A stretch of 6,145 bases of DNA from Euryarchaeota archaeon UBA40 (lineage in GTDB: Archaea > Thermoplasmatota > Poseidoniia > Poseidoniales > Thalassarchaeaceae), in the NCBI GenBank assembly GCA_002506875.1, contig DAYJ01000076.1:1-6145 (forward strand), given 5' to 3'. The first letter of the stretch is position 1; the number at the start of each line of letters is the position of its first letter. The translations under genes and the position numbers were made by a program. Under the pieces are notes generated by a model. It was not told where the DNA came from and ran no database searches. It saw nothing but the letters and a program-made list of their open reading frames with translations. Positions 1-5,765 of the stretch are shown one piece after another.

Positions 1-244
1 TAACGAGATGTCGATTACCAATCTATTCGGAGAGAAGGTCCCTCGTATCGCACCACTGCCGTGGAGTCCCACTGAGGTCAAGGTTGAGGTCCAGAACAAG
101 GTCGATGTCCTCGTTTCGGGCGCTGATATCGAGAAGGTCGGTCAGACCGCTGCTAACATTGAGCGCGCATGCCGAATTCGCAAGCGTGACCGGCGTGTAT
201 TCCAGGATGGCATCTACATTGTTGCCAAGGCGGAGACGGAGTGA
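1..244 (+). CDS. rpl6p: Large-subunit ribosomal protein uL6 (L6), 3' part only
   Basis: The reading frame is open to the left edge (first full codon at 2-4), so this is the C-terminal part of a longer gene. About 80 residues are visible, against roughly 175-185 for a complete archaeal uL6. The visible part matches the second uL6 alpha/beta repeat: ITNLFGEKVPR near the left edge, then VGQTAANIERACRIRKRDRR and the terminal FQDGIYIV. The family binds 23S rRNA near the sarcin-ricin loop and the factor-binding site of the 50S subunit. The in-frame ATG at 8 is an internal Met, because conserved uL6 sequence continues across it and the frame stays open upstream. The gene ends in TGA (242-244), which abuts the eL32 Shine-Dalgarno. 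Position directly before eL32 is the canonical archaeal spc-operon order. Identification is strong; only the missing 5' half limits it. Confidence 0.95.
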   Translation, partial: NEMSITNLFGEKVPRIAPLPWSPTEVKVEVQNKVDVLVSGADIEKVGQTAANIERACRIRKRDRRVFQDGIYIVAKAETE

Positions 245-249
245 GGTGA
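245..249 (+). promoter_or_regulatory. Shine-Dalgarno site of the eL32 gene
   Basis: GGTGA follows the uL6 stop codon without a gap (TGAGGTGA) and lies 4 bases before the ATG at 254. It complements the UCACC part of the archaeal 16S anti-Shine-Dalgarno. It fixes the eL32 start at 254, and so includes the SAP-like N-terminus in the protein. Confidence 0.8.
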
Positions 250-253
250 GTAA

Positions 254-919
254 ATGTCCGAATACGAAGACATGACTGTTGCAGAACTCAAGGTGATTCT
301 GAAGGAGCTCGGGCTATCGAGCACTGGTAAGAAAGCCGATCTTATTGAGCGCCTCAAAGCGGCGTCTGAGGATACTGCTGACGAGGAACCTACCATGGTA
401 GAGGAAGCTGATGAAGAGGTCGACGATGACGACGACTTCGACGACTTCGATGATGATTGGGATGATGATGATGAAGATGAGGAAATCCATCGTGCTAAGC
501 AGAAGCCTGAACTTGATGACGAGACCCGTAAGGCTCTCGCTACTCGTGATGCTCAGGGTCGTAAGCAGCCCAAGTTCCGTCGTCAGGAGTGGTACCGTTA
601 CAAGCGCCTTTCCCGTTCAGGGTGGCGCAAGCCGAAGGGATACCAGTCCAAGCAGCGCCTGAACATGAAGTACAGAACTCCGATGGCACGCGTTGGTTAT
701 GGAAAGATCAAGGCAGCACGTGACCTTCATCCATCTGGCTTTGAAGAGGTTCTTGTGCACAACACTGAGGGCCTAGATGGTGTCAATCCATCTACTCAAG
801 CGGTTCGTATTGGACGTGGAGTAGGTAATCGAAAGCGCAGTGCAATCCATGACAAGGCCGATGAGATGGGGATTCGTATCCTCAACCGCCGCCCTATCGA
901 GAAGAGAGGTGACCTCTGA
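254..919 (+). CDS. rpl32e: Ribosomal protein eL32 with N-terminal SAP-like domain and acidic linker
   Basis: The 221-residue protein has three parts. Residues 7-37 match the SAP motif (MTVAELKVILKELGLSSTGK, then KADLIERLKAA), a helix-extended-helix fold that binds nucleic acid in other proteins. Residues 39-77 form an extremely acidic linker, 28 of 39 positions being Asp or Glu, including long Asp runs. Residues from about 105 to 213 are the eL32 core (FRRQEWYRYKRL, GWRKPKGYQSKQRLNMKYR, then HPSGFEEVLVHN and RIGRGVGNRKR), a 23S rRNA-binding 50S protein found in archaea and eukaryotes. The start at 254 is backed by GGTGA four bases upstream. The stop overlaps the eL19 ATG by one base (TGATG), suggesting coupling. 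The core assignment is secure. The SAP call rests on motif reading, and its role (rRNA contact, assembly, or a link to DNA) is unknown. Confidence 0.94.
   Translation: MSEYEDMTVAELKVILKELGLSSTGKKADLIERLKAASEDTADEEPTMVEEADEEVDDDDDFDDFDDDWDDDDEDEEIHRAKQKPELDDETRKALATRDAQGRKQPKFRRQEWYRYKRLSRSGWRKPKGYQSKQRLNMKYRTPMARVGYGKIKAARDLHPSGFEEVLVHNTEGLDGVNPSTQAVRIGRGVGNRKRSAIHDKADEMGIRILNRRPIEKRGDL
906..912 (+). promoter_or_regulatory. Shine-Dalgarno site of the eL19 gene
   Basis: GAGGTGA lies inside the last codons of the eL32 gene, 6 bases before the ATG at 919. It is a 7-base match to the complement of the archaeal 16S 3' end and supports the overlapping start. With the following CCTC it forms a short inverted repeat (GAGGT-G-ACCTC), which could weakly mask the site when the upstream gene is not being translated. 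Confidence 0.75.
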
Positions 920-1395
920 TGCAGATTACTAACCAGCGCCGTATGGCTGCCAGCATTCTATCGAAGCGTGAAGGCAGAACTGTTGGTGTCCACCGTATCT
1001 GGATTCATCCTGACTACATCGACCAGGTGTCGAGTGCAGTCCAGAAAGAGGACATTCGCGAACTCATTGATGAGGGCGTCATCAAGGCGCGCCCAATCAA
1101 GGGTACCAGTCGAGGTCGAGCCCGTAAGGCAGACATCCAGCGTGCTAAGGGTCGTCGTGTTGGCCACGGAAGTCGTAAGGGTTCGAAGAAGTCCCGTACT
1201 CCAAAGAAGGAGAAGTGGATGAAGACCATTCGGGCTCAGAGGCGAGTTCTCAAGGATTTCCGCGAGGTCGGAACTCTTGATCCGAGCCAATATCGCTACT
1301 ACTACCGTAAGGCCAAGGGCGGGAGTTACCGTTCTATCGCGCACATGCGGGCCAACATTGAGTTGGATGGAATTTCTATTGGAGGCGATGAATGA
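919..1395 (+). CDS. rpl19e: Large-subunit ribosomal protein eL19 (L19e)
   Basis: The 158-residue product is a full-length archaeal eL19, a 50S protein shared by archaea and eukaryotes and absent from bacteria. Hallmarks are the N-terminal QRRMAASIL, then VHRIWIHPDYIDQV (residues 24-37), the helix EDIRELIDEGVIKARPIKG (44-62), the basic RNA-binding stretch SRGRARKADIQRAKGRR followed by a Gly/Arg/Lys/Ser-rich region (64-98), and the C-terminal helical part with YRYYYRKAKGGSYRSIAHMR (125-144). In ribosome structures of the family, eL19 is a long helical protein that contacts 23S rRNA and helps form an intersubunit bridge. The ATG overlaps the eL32 stop by one base and has GAGGTGA upstream. The 3' end overlaps the uL18 start by four bases (ATGA). 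Nothing unusual is seen in length or motifs. Confidence 0.96.
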   Translation: MQITNQRRMAASILSKREGRTVGVHRIWIHPDYIDQVSSAVQKEDIRELIDEGVIKARPIKGTSRGRARKADIQRAKGRRVGHGSRKGSKKSRTPKKEKWMKTIRAQRRVLKDFREVGTLDPSQYRYYYRKAKGGSYRSIAHMRANIELDGISIGGDE

Positions 1396-1910
1396 TGGCC
1401 GTACACGGTAAGAATCAGCGAGCGAGGTATAAGCGTCGACGCACAGGTGAGACCGACTATAGGCGGCGCCTCAAGTTGCTCCGCGGGGAGTCCCCACGTG
1501 CTGTTGTTCGAATCAGCAATACACGCATCATAGCTCAGATTGTAGAATTCGACCTTGGCGGAGACAATGTCCGGCTTCAGTTCACTAGCAGTGAACTCCG
1601 TTCTCACGGCTGGCCCAAGGATGCATCTGTCAAGTCCGTACCTTCAGCCTACCTAACCGGATTTGCATTGGGTAAGAAAGCCCTCTCAGCAGGTATCGAT
1701 GAGGCAGTCCTCGATATCGGCCTCGCTGCATCTACACGTGGTAATCGCGTGTTCTCTGCTCTCAAGGGAATGGTTGATGCCGGAATGCACATCCCTCACA
1801 GCGAAGAAATTCTTCCATCCGATGACCGCGTTAATGGCGAGCATATCAATGAGAAGCTTGCAGGGGCAGTCGAGAAGACTCGTACCAAGATCGAGGGGGC
1901 GATGTCATGA
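1392..1910 (+). CDS. rpl18p: Large-subunit ribosomal protein uL18 (L18), 5S rRNA-binding
   Basis: The 172-residue product reads as archaeal uL18, a 50S protein that binds 5S rRNA and holds the central protuberance. Visible hallmarks are the basic N-terminus (residues 7-31, with RYKRRRTGETDYRRRLKLLR), the strands RAVVRISNTRIIAQIV (36-51), PSAYLTGFALGKKAL (84-98), the conserved core VLDIGLAASTRGNRVFSALK (106-125), and GMHIPHSEEILPSDDRVNGE (131-150). Two ATG codons lie in tandem: the first at 1392 overlaps the eL19 stop as ATGA, the second is at 1395. The GGAGG at 1381-1385 sits 6 or 9 bases upstream respectively, so either could be used and the products differ by one Met. The gene ends in a four-base overlap with the uS5 start. 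Confidence 0.95.
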   Translation: MMAVHGKNQRARYKRRRTGETDYRRRLKLLRGESPRAVVRISNTRIIAQIVEFDLGGDNVRLQFTSSELRSHGWPKDASVKSVPSAYLTGFALGKKALSAGIDEAVLDIGLAASTRGNRVFSALKGMVDAGMHIPHSEEILPSDDRVNGEHINEKLAGAVEKTRTKIEGAMS

Positions 1911-2674
1911 GTGAGGAATTCACTATTGCACCAGGTCTTGCTTGGGCTCTTGGCCAGGTTGAGGACGACTCCACTGCTGGCGGTCCACGCCGTCGCGGTC
2001 CAGATCCGCGCCTCGCGTTGAGGGAATGGGTCCAGAACGGCGCCCGTACTCGTCTCGGACGCATGGTTATCAGCGGAGAAATCACCTCATTTGAACAAGC
2101 GATTTCTTCCCGTCTCCCTATTCGTGAGCCTGAAATTGTTGATGCTTTCTTCCAGCCGAATCTCCATGTTGAGATGATTGGCCGCCCTCGTCGTATTCAG
2201 CGAATGACCGACTCCGGTCAGAGGACGCGCTTCAACGTCATGGTTGTCGTAGGTAACAAGGACGGCGTCGTCGGTCTTGCTACTTCGAAGGGCAAGGAGG
2301 TTGCAGCAACTATTCAGAAGGCTACTAACAAGGCTAAGCTCAACATGATCAGTGTTCGCCGCGGCAATGGTTCGTGGGAATCCGGTGGTGGACCGGGCCG
2401 TTCTGTTCCAATGAAGATTACTGGCCGGGCAGGCTCCACGCGCATCACCTTGATGCCAGCACCTACTGGAAAGGGTCTCGTTATCGGTGAGACCGGTCGT
2501 ATGATTCTAGACATGGCTGGAATCACCGATGTCTGGTCAAGCAGTAAGGGTCAAACCCGTACCCAGTACAACTTCGCTCGGGCAACTTTCAACGCTCTGA
2601 AGGAAACCAACCTCCTCCGTATCAGTCGCGAGGATGTTGAACGTCTTCATATCGCACGTGGAGGGATGTCCTGA
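1907..2674 (+). CDS. rps5p: Small-subunit ribosomal protein uS5 (S5), cysteine-free form
   Basis: The 255-residue product has the archaeal/eukaryotic uS5 layout. An N-terminal extension (1-36) is followed by the family motif for LxLxxWxPKTRLGRMV, here LREWVQNGARTRLGRMV (38-54). Then come ITSFEQAI and LPIREPEIVD, the double-stranded RNA-binding S5 domain starting at QRMTDSGQRTRFNVMVVVGN (98-117), and the C-terminal domain with RITLMPAPTGKGLVIGETGR (179-198) and WSSSKGQTRTQYNFARATF (210-228). uS5 sits at the mRNA entry side of the 30S subunit and affects decoding accuracy. Where archaeal homologues usually read RRGCGSWECGCG and KCGS, this one reads RRGNGSWESGGG and RAGS, and the whole protein has no Cys. 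The ATG at 1907 overlaps the uL18 stop (ATGA), with a G-rich GAGGGGG at 1893-1899 as a probable ribosome site. Confidence 0.96.
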   Translation: MSEEFTIAPGLAWALGQVEDDSTAGGPRRRGPDPRLALREWVQNGARTRLGRMVISGEITSFEQAISSRLPIREPEIVDAFFQPNLHVEMIGRPRRIQRMTDSGQRTRFNVMVVVGNKDGVVGLATSKGKEVAATIQKATNKAKLNMISVRRGNGSWESGGGPGRSVPMKITGRAGSTRITLMPAPTGKGLVIGETGRMILDMAGITDVWSSSKGQTRTQYNFARATFNALKETNLLRISREDVERLHIARGGMS

Positions 2675-3144
2675 TGGCTTGGCTTGTAATTCGTGCTCGT
2701 AGCGATCGTGGTGTAGAGCGATCTATTCGTGAGACTATGGGGCACCTCAACCTCACTCGTGTTAATCACGCGGTAATTATCCCTGAGAACGATACATACG
2801 CTGGAATGCTCCAGAAGGTCAAGGACTACGTGACATGGGGGCAGGTTAGTGCCGATTCCATTGCTACCCTTCTTCGTGAACGTGGACGTTTAATCGGCGA
2901 TAAGCCGGTCGATGATGCAGCAATTTCTGCATCAACTGACCATGGTGATATCGCTTCTTTTGCAGCTGCAATCGCTTCAGGCGATGCTACGATGAAAGAT
3001 GCTGCTGATTTGAAGCGCGTTTTCCGACTCCATCCTCCTCGTGGAAGCAAGGGTTGGGGTGGACTCAAGCGAGCGTACACTGTTGGTGGCGCTCTGGGTC
3101 ACCGAGGTGCAGCGATTGAAGATCTCGCTGCAAGGATGATGTGA
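2674..3144 (+). CDS. rpl30p: Large-subunit ribosomal protein uL30 (L30), archaeal long form
   Basis: The 156-residue product is the long archaeal type of uL30; bacterial L30 is about 60 residues. The N-terminal ferredoxin-like core is visible as WLVIRARSDRGVERSIRETM (3-22), LNLTRVNHAVIIPENDTYAG (25-44), then MLQKVKDYVTWGQVS (45-59). The archaeal C-terminal part holds LLRERGRLIGDKPV (66-79) and the closing FRLHPPRGSKGWGGLKRAYT (117-136) with GGALGHRG. The family binds 23S rRNA on the 50S surface. Residues 80-110 are unusually rich in Ala, Ser and Asp. The ATG at 2674 overlaps the uS5 stop by one base (TGATG), and GGAGGG at 2660-2665 lies 8 bases upstream. The TGA at 3142-3144 runs straight into the uL15 ribosome-binding site. 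Confidence 0.96.
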   Translation: MAWLVIRARSDRGVERSIRETMGHLNLTRVNHAVIIPENDTYAGMLQKVKDYVTWGQVSADSIATLLRERGRLIGDKPVDDAAISASTDHGDIASFAAAIASGDATMKDAADLKRVFRLHPPRGSKGWGGLKRAYTVGGALGHRGAAIEDLAARMM

Positions 3145-3149
3145 GGTGA
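3145..3149 (+). promoter_or_regulatory. Shine-Dalgarno site of the uL15 gene
   Basis: GGTGA directly follows the uL30 TGA and is 5 bases before the ATG at 3155. It contains an in-frame GTG (3146-3148) that could be mistaken for the start codon. Using that GTG would leave no ribosome site of its own, so the ATG is preferred. The TGAGGTGA arrangement repeats the one before eL32 (242-249). Confidence 0.75.
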
Positions 3150-3154
3150 ATAAT

Positions 3155-3571
3155 ATGCCATCGAGAACCAACAAATTCCGAGGAAGAAGCCGCTATCACG
3201 GCCGAGGAAAGAAGGCTGGCCGTGGTGCAGGAAAGCGCGGAGGTCGAGGTAATGCTGGTCTAAACAAGCACCGGCTCATGACTCGTCTGAAGTACATGCC
3301 AGGTCATTGGGGGATGCACGGTTTCAATCGTGATCCTAGCCTTCGTACTGTCCACAACAGTGTCAATGTCTCTGTTGTCGAGAACATGCTCGGCGACGAC
3401 GACACAATCAACTTGGGTGAGATGGGTATTGACAAGTTGCTCGGTTCTGGTCGAGTAACTCGTGCTTTGCACATTACCGTAGAGCATGCCTCTGCTCGCG
3501 CAGTCGAGAAGATTGAGGCCGCTGGTGGTTCCGTTACCCTTGCTGAGGGTGACGAATGGGAAGAGGAGTAA
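3155..3571 (+). CDS. rpl15p: Large-subunit ribosomal protein uL15 (L15, eukaryotic L27a type)
   Basis: The protein is 138 residues from the ATG at 3155. The N-terminus is the basic, glycine-rich rRNA-threading arm typical of uL15, with PSRTNKFRGRSRYHGRGKK and AGRGAGKRGGRGNAGLNKHR (residues 2-40). Then comes HWGMHGFNRDP (51-61), and a C-terminal domain ends in IEAAGGSVTLAE (120-131) plus an acidic tail (EGDEWEEE). The arm form resembles archaeal uL15 and eukaryotic L27a. The family is a 50S assembly protein that packs against 23S rRNA. The start is chosen because GGTGA precedes the ATG by 5 bases and MPSRTNKFRG is where homologues begin; an upstream GTG at 3146 lies inside that ribosome site. 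As in other archaea, the gene is the last ribosomal-protein gene before secY, here separated by 47 bases. Confidence 0.95.
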   Translation: MPSRTNKFRGRSRYHGRGKKAGRGAGKRGGRGNAGLNKHRLMTRLKYMPGHWGMHGFNRDPSLRTVHNSVNVSVVENMLGDDDTINLGEMGIDKLLGSGRVTRALHITVEHASARAVEKIEAAGGSVTLAEGDEWEEE

Positions 3572-3605
3572 CTCTGCCAATCTAATGGGGTAGGAAGCGA
3601 GATTC

Positions 3606-3614
3606 AGGAAGTGA
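3606..3614 (+). promoter_or_regulatory. Shine-Dalgarno site of secY
   Basis: AGGAAGTGA matches 8 of 9 bases of AGGAGGTGA, the complement of the archaeal 16S 3' end, and stands 4 bases before the ATG at 3619. This site is the main sequence evidence that the extra N-terminal membrane domain of SecY is really translated. No clear TATA-like element is seen in the 47-base gap (3572-3618), so secY is probably co-transcribed with the ribosomal-protein genes. Confidence 0.75.
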
Positions 3615-3618
3615 GTGC

Positions 3619-5553
3619 ATGGTTGGACGTGGAGTGAACACCATTGGTGCAGTCACCATGGCCGTCTTGTACTGGGGTGGCCTGATTTACTGGCGCTCCG
3701 ACGAACTATTCGGAACTGATTCTGCAGCACAGATGGAGGCCGGATACCTTCTCTTGGCTAGTGTGCCATATGCTTTCTTCTTCATGTGGGGGCTTCGAAA
3801 CGACTTGCCTGAACAGATGTCGGATAACCCCTTCCTGAAATATACCAAACTCTACATCTGGTTGCTGTATGTCGCTGGACTCTTCTATTGGTGTATCTTG
3901 GACTCGCAGAATGTAGGTTTCCTTCTTGTAGGGATTATGATCTTGGGTGCAGGGACTGCTGCGTCGATTGCCTGCCTAATCTACACGGGCGATGAATCGA
4001 GTCGGCTCTACGCTCTCAGGCGTCTGGTTGACGTATATCCTTCAATCCAGAAGCCGGAGGGGCACGTCCGATTTATGTCGAAACTATGGACGACAACTCT
4101 TGTTCTAATCGTCTACTTCATGATGACGAATGTGATGATTTTCGGCCTTGCTGAATCCACGCTCGACATATTCTCTTCCTTCCGTGCTATCATGGCTGGA
4201 GCCAGTGGTTCCATCATGCATTTGGGAATCGGTCCAATTGTTACTGCATCGATTATCATGCAACTCTTCGCTGGTGCGAAGATCATCAATCTTGATTTAC
4301 AGGATAGCGATGATAAGCAACTCTACCAGGGAATTCAGAAACTTCTGGTTCTCTTTATGATCCCAATCGAGTCAATTCCTCAGGTGTATGGTTTCCTTGA
4401 TCCTCATCCCGATTTCATCATATCCTACGGTGAAGGATGGGCTCAGGCACTTATTGTAGTACAACTTTTCCTTGGATCCTATCTTGTGTTCTTGCTGGAT
4501 GAGCTTGTTAGTAAGTGGGGTATCGGTTCTGGTATCTCTCTATTCATTGCTGCAGGTGTTGCTCAGTCCACTTTCGTGGGGACTCTCTCTCCGCTACCTA
4601 CGGTCGCAGAGGCGCCAATCAGCCTCGATAACCCTCCATCAGGGACTCTTCCGATGATCTTCTACACCCTCCGAACGGCCTCGAACTTGGAGATGACGCA
4701 AGGTGGAGCCGGAGGAGGGGGTATGTTCGAAACCATGTTGCTGAATCATGCGAATCCAATCGCTGCCCTAGTATCTTCAATCGTTGTGTTCCTAGTTGTA
4801 GCCTATGCCGAGTCCTCCAAACTCGAACTACCATTGACCCACGGTAAGATGAGGGGCCACAAGGGTCAGTATCCTATTCGCCTCGTTTACGCTTCGAACA
4901 TTCCCGTGATTTTGATGGCAGCACTTCTCGCAAACGTGAATATGTTCACGTTGCTATTCTGGAGCCATCCAGTGCTTTCTACGGTTCCGATACTTGGCCG
5001 AGAAGGGGCCTTCTCGATTGCAAAATATCTCGGTGCCTACGATGCAGGAGCAACCACTGCGCAGGATGGTCTTGCTTGGTATATTTCGATGGTTAATGGT
5101 GTCCAAGATTGGCTAATACCTCTGCTTGAACAGAGTGGGGATGCATATGGTCATTCATTATGGCAGATTATGATTCACGTCTCAGCCTACGTAATTGTGA
5201 TGACCATTGGTTCGATGGTATTCGCGAAGTTCTGGATCGAGACCACAAACATGAGTGCAAAGGATGTTGCTAAGAACATCGAGAGGACAGGAATGCAGAT
5301 TCCAGGGTTCCGGAAGAACCCTAAGGTTGTCGAGCAGATCCTCGAGCGATACATCCCTCCTGTTACACTTTTCTCGGGTGCTTTCGTTGGTTTGCTAGCA
5401 GCTGGAGCCGACCTGTTGGGTACTGTTGGTAACGCGACGGGTACAGGTCTTCTTCTTGCAGTCGGTATTATCCTGAGGACCTATGAGCAAATCCAGAAAG
5501 AACAGGCAATGGAGATGCACCCTGTGCTTAGAGAATTCTTCGGTGCAGAGTAA
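3619..5553 (+). CDS. secY: Protein translocase subunit SecY with extra four-helix N-terminal membrane domain
   Basis: SecY forms the pore that carries secretory and membrane proteins across or into the cytoplasmic membrane, with SecE and Sec61-beta. The product is 644 residues, against roughly 430-490 in most archaea. The canonical part starts near residue 141 (YPSIQKPEGHVRF). Landmarks are TM1 (about 157-177), the plug region with HLGIGPIVTASIIMQL (201-216), TM3 (239-259), TM4 (273-296), TM5 (303-322), TM6 (379-397), and the cytosolic loop GQYPIRLVYASNIPVILM (416-433), which leads into TM7. Next are TM8 (515-538), the loop RTGMQIPGFRKNP (556-568) where ribosome contacts occur in the family, TM9 (579-600) and TM10 (605-620). 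Residues 1-140 add four hydrophobic segments at about 8-25, 42-59, 77-95 and 99-122. Loops between TM5/TM6 (with GGAGGGG at 362-368) and TM7/TM8 are also long. AGGAAGTGA before the ATG supports this start. Identity is certain; the role of the added domain is unknown. Confidence 0.96.
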   Translation: MVGRGVNTIGAVTMAVLYWGGLIYWRSDELFGTDSAAQMEAGYLLLASVPYAFFFMWGLRNDLPEQMSDNPFLKYTKLYIWLLYVAGLFYWCILDSQNVGFLLVGIMILGAGTAASIACLIYTGDESSRLYALRRLVDVYPSIQKPEGHVRFMSKLWTTTLVLIVYFMMTNVMIFGLAESTLDIFSSFRAIMAGASGSIMHLGIGPIVTASIIMQLFAGAKIINLDLQDSDDKQLYQGIQKLLVLFMIPIESIPQVYGFLDPHPDFIISYGEGWAQALIVVQLFLGSYLVFLLDELVSKWGIGSGISLFIAAGVAQSTFVGTLSPLPTVAEAPISLDNPPSGTLPMIFYTLRTASNLEMTQGGAGGGGMFETMLLNHANPIAALVSSIVVFLVVAYAESSKLELPLTHGKMRGHKGQYPIRLVYASNIPVILMAALLANVNMFTLLFWSHPVLSTVPILGREGAFSIAKYLGAYDAGATTAQDGLAWYISMVNGVQDWLIPLLEQSGDAYGHSLWQIMIHVSAYVIVMTIGSMVFAKFWIETTNMSAKDVAKNIERTGMQIPGFRKNPKVVEQILERYIPPVTLFSGAFVGLLAAGADLLGTVGNATGTGLLLAVGIILRTYEQIQKEQAMEMHPVLREFFGAE

Positions 5554-5563
5554 CCTGGATATT

Positions 5564-5603
5564 AGGGCTATTCTTCCATTCAGCATGCTGTTTTCATTCT
5601 CAA
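5564..5603 (+). terminator. Possible terminator of the ribosomal-protein/secY operon
   Basis: Soon after the secY stop there is a pyrimidine-rich stretch containing a perfect 10-base palindrome, CAGCATGCTG (5581-5590), directly followed by TTTT and CATTCTC. Archaeal RNA polymerase terminates mainly at T-rich tracts on the coding strand, which fits. The palindrome could form only a 3-base-pair stem as RNA, so the hairpin contribution is doubtful. Its place between secY and the rRNA promoter is where a terminator would be expected. There is no run of five or more T, so the call is tentative. Confidence 0.35.
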
Positions 5604-5610
5604 TCTGGGT

Positions 5611-5625
5611 CTAAATGTTCATATA
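5611..5625 (+). promoter_or_regulatory. Archaeal BRE/TATA promoter for the 16S rRNA transcript
   Basis: TTCATATA (5618-5625) matches the archaeal TATA-box consensus TTTAWATA at 7 of 8 positions. CTAAATG just upstream (5611-5617) is A-rich, as expected of a TFB-recognition element. Transcription would start about 22-27 bases downstream, near 5643-5650, giving a leader of about 230 bases before the 16S. It is the best such element between secY and the 16S gene, and its position is right for an independent rRNA promoter. The start site itself is inferred. Confidence 0.55.
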
Positions 5626-5728
5626 GAGATGGCATGTCGGAGGCCTGCTGAGTCAAGCCAGGCGTTGGGTCCTGAGTCCTTAGGGACGATGAAGAGCCCC
5701 ATCAGGCTAGACAGCCGAGGCAGTGCGG

Positions 5729-5747
5729 CCACGAGCGAGGCTCGTGG
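5729..5747 (+). repeat. Perfect 8-base-pair hairpin in the 16S leader
   Basis: CCACGAGC (5729-5736) and GCTCGTGG (5740-5747) are exact reverse complements around GAG; as RNA it would more likely fold as 7 pairs with a 5-base loop. It is the strongest simple stem in the leader. It is not followed by a T run, so it is unlikely to be a terminator; a pre-rRNA folding or processing element is more plausible. Confidence 0.6.
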
Positions 5748-5765
5748 TTAAGGAGGAAGATCAAA

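Noticed and set aside
421..485. GAT/GAC-rich repeat tract that could look like a microsatellite or expansion.
   Set aside because: It is explained as the coding sequence of the acidic linker; codons are mixed GAT, GAC, TTC and GAA, without a pure repeat unit. Length may still vary between strains.
411..662. Overlapping frame in the eL32 gene rich in Met, Thr and Ser.
   Set aside because: It is the shifted reading of the GAT/GAC-rich acidic linker and has no ribosome site; eL32 is clearly the coding frame.
958..1344. Long antisense open frame opposite eL19.
   Set aside because: It is fully inside a firmly identified gene, its product resembles no family I recognise, and no start signal is seen; other antisense frames in the window were rejected likewise.
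3146..3154. GTG start nine bases upstream of the uL15 ATG, giving MNNMPSRTNKF.
   Set aside because: The GTG is inside the GGTGA ribosome site, and homologues begin at MPSRTNKFRG; the ATG at 3155 has the right spacing.
4056..4077. Possible internal start of a conventional SecY: GGAGGGG (4056-4062) before an in-frame ATG at 4075.
   Set aside because: Spacing of 12-14 bases is too long, the purine run is explained by the conserved KPEGH residues, and starting at residue 153 would cut off the conserved N-terminal segment of SecY. The site before 3619 is much better.
5645..5765. A known stable RNA (SRP RNA, RNase P RNA, tRNA or riboswitch) between secY and 16S.
   Set aside because: I see no SRP helix-8 motif, no RNase P conserved core, no T-loop GTTCRA, and no riboswitch consensus I recognise. 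The 16S leader is the simpler reading, although an unknown small RNA is not excluded.
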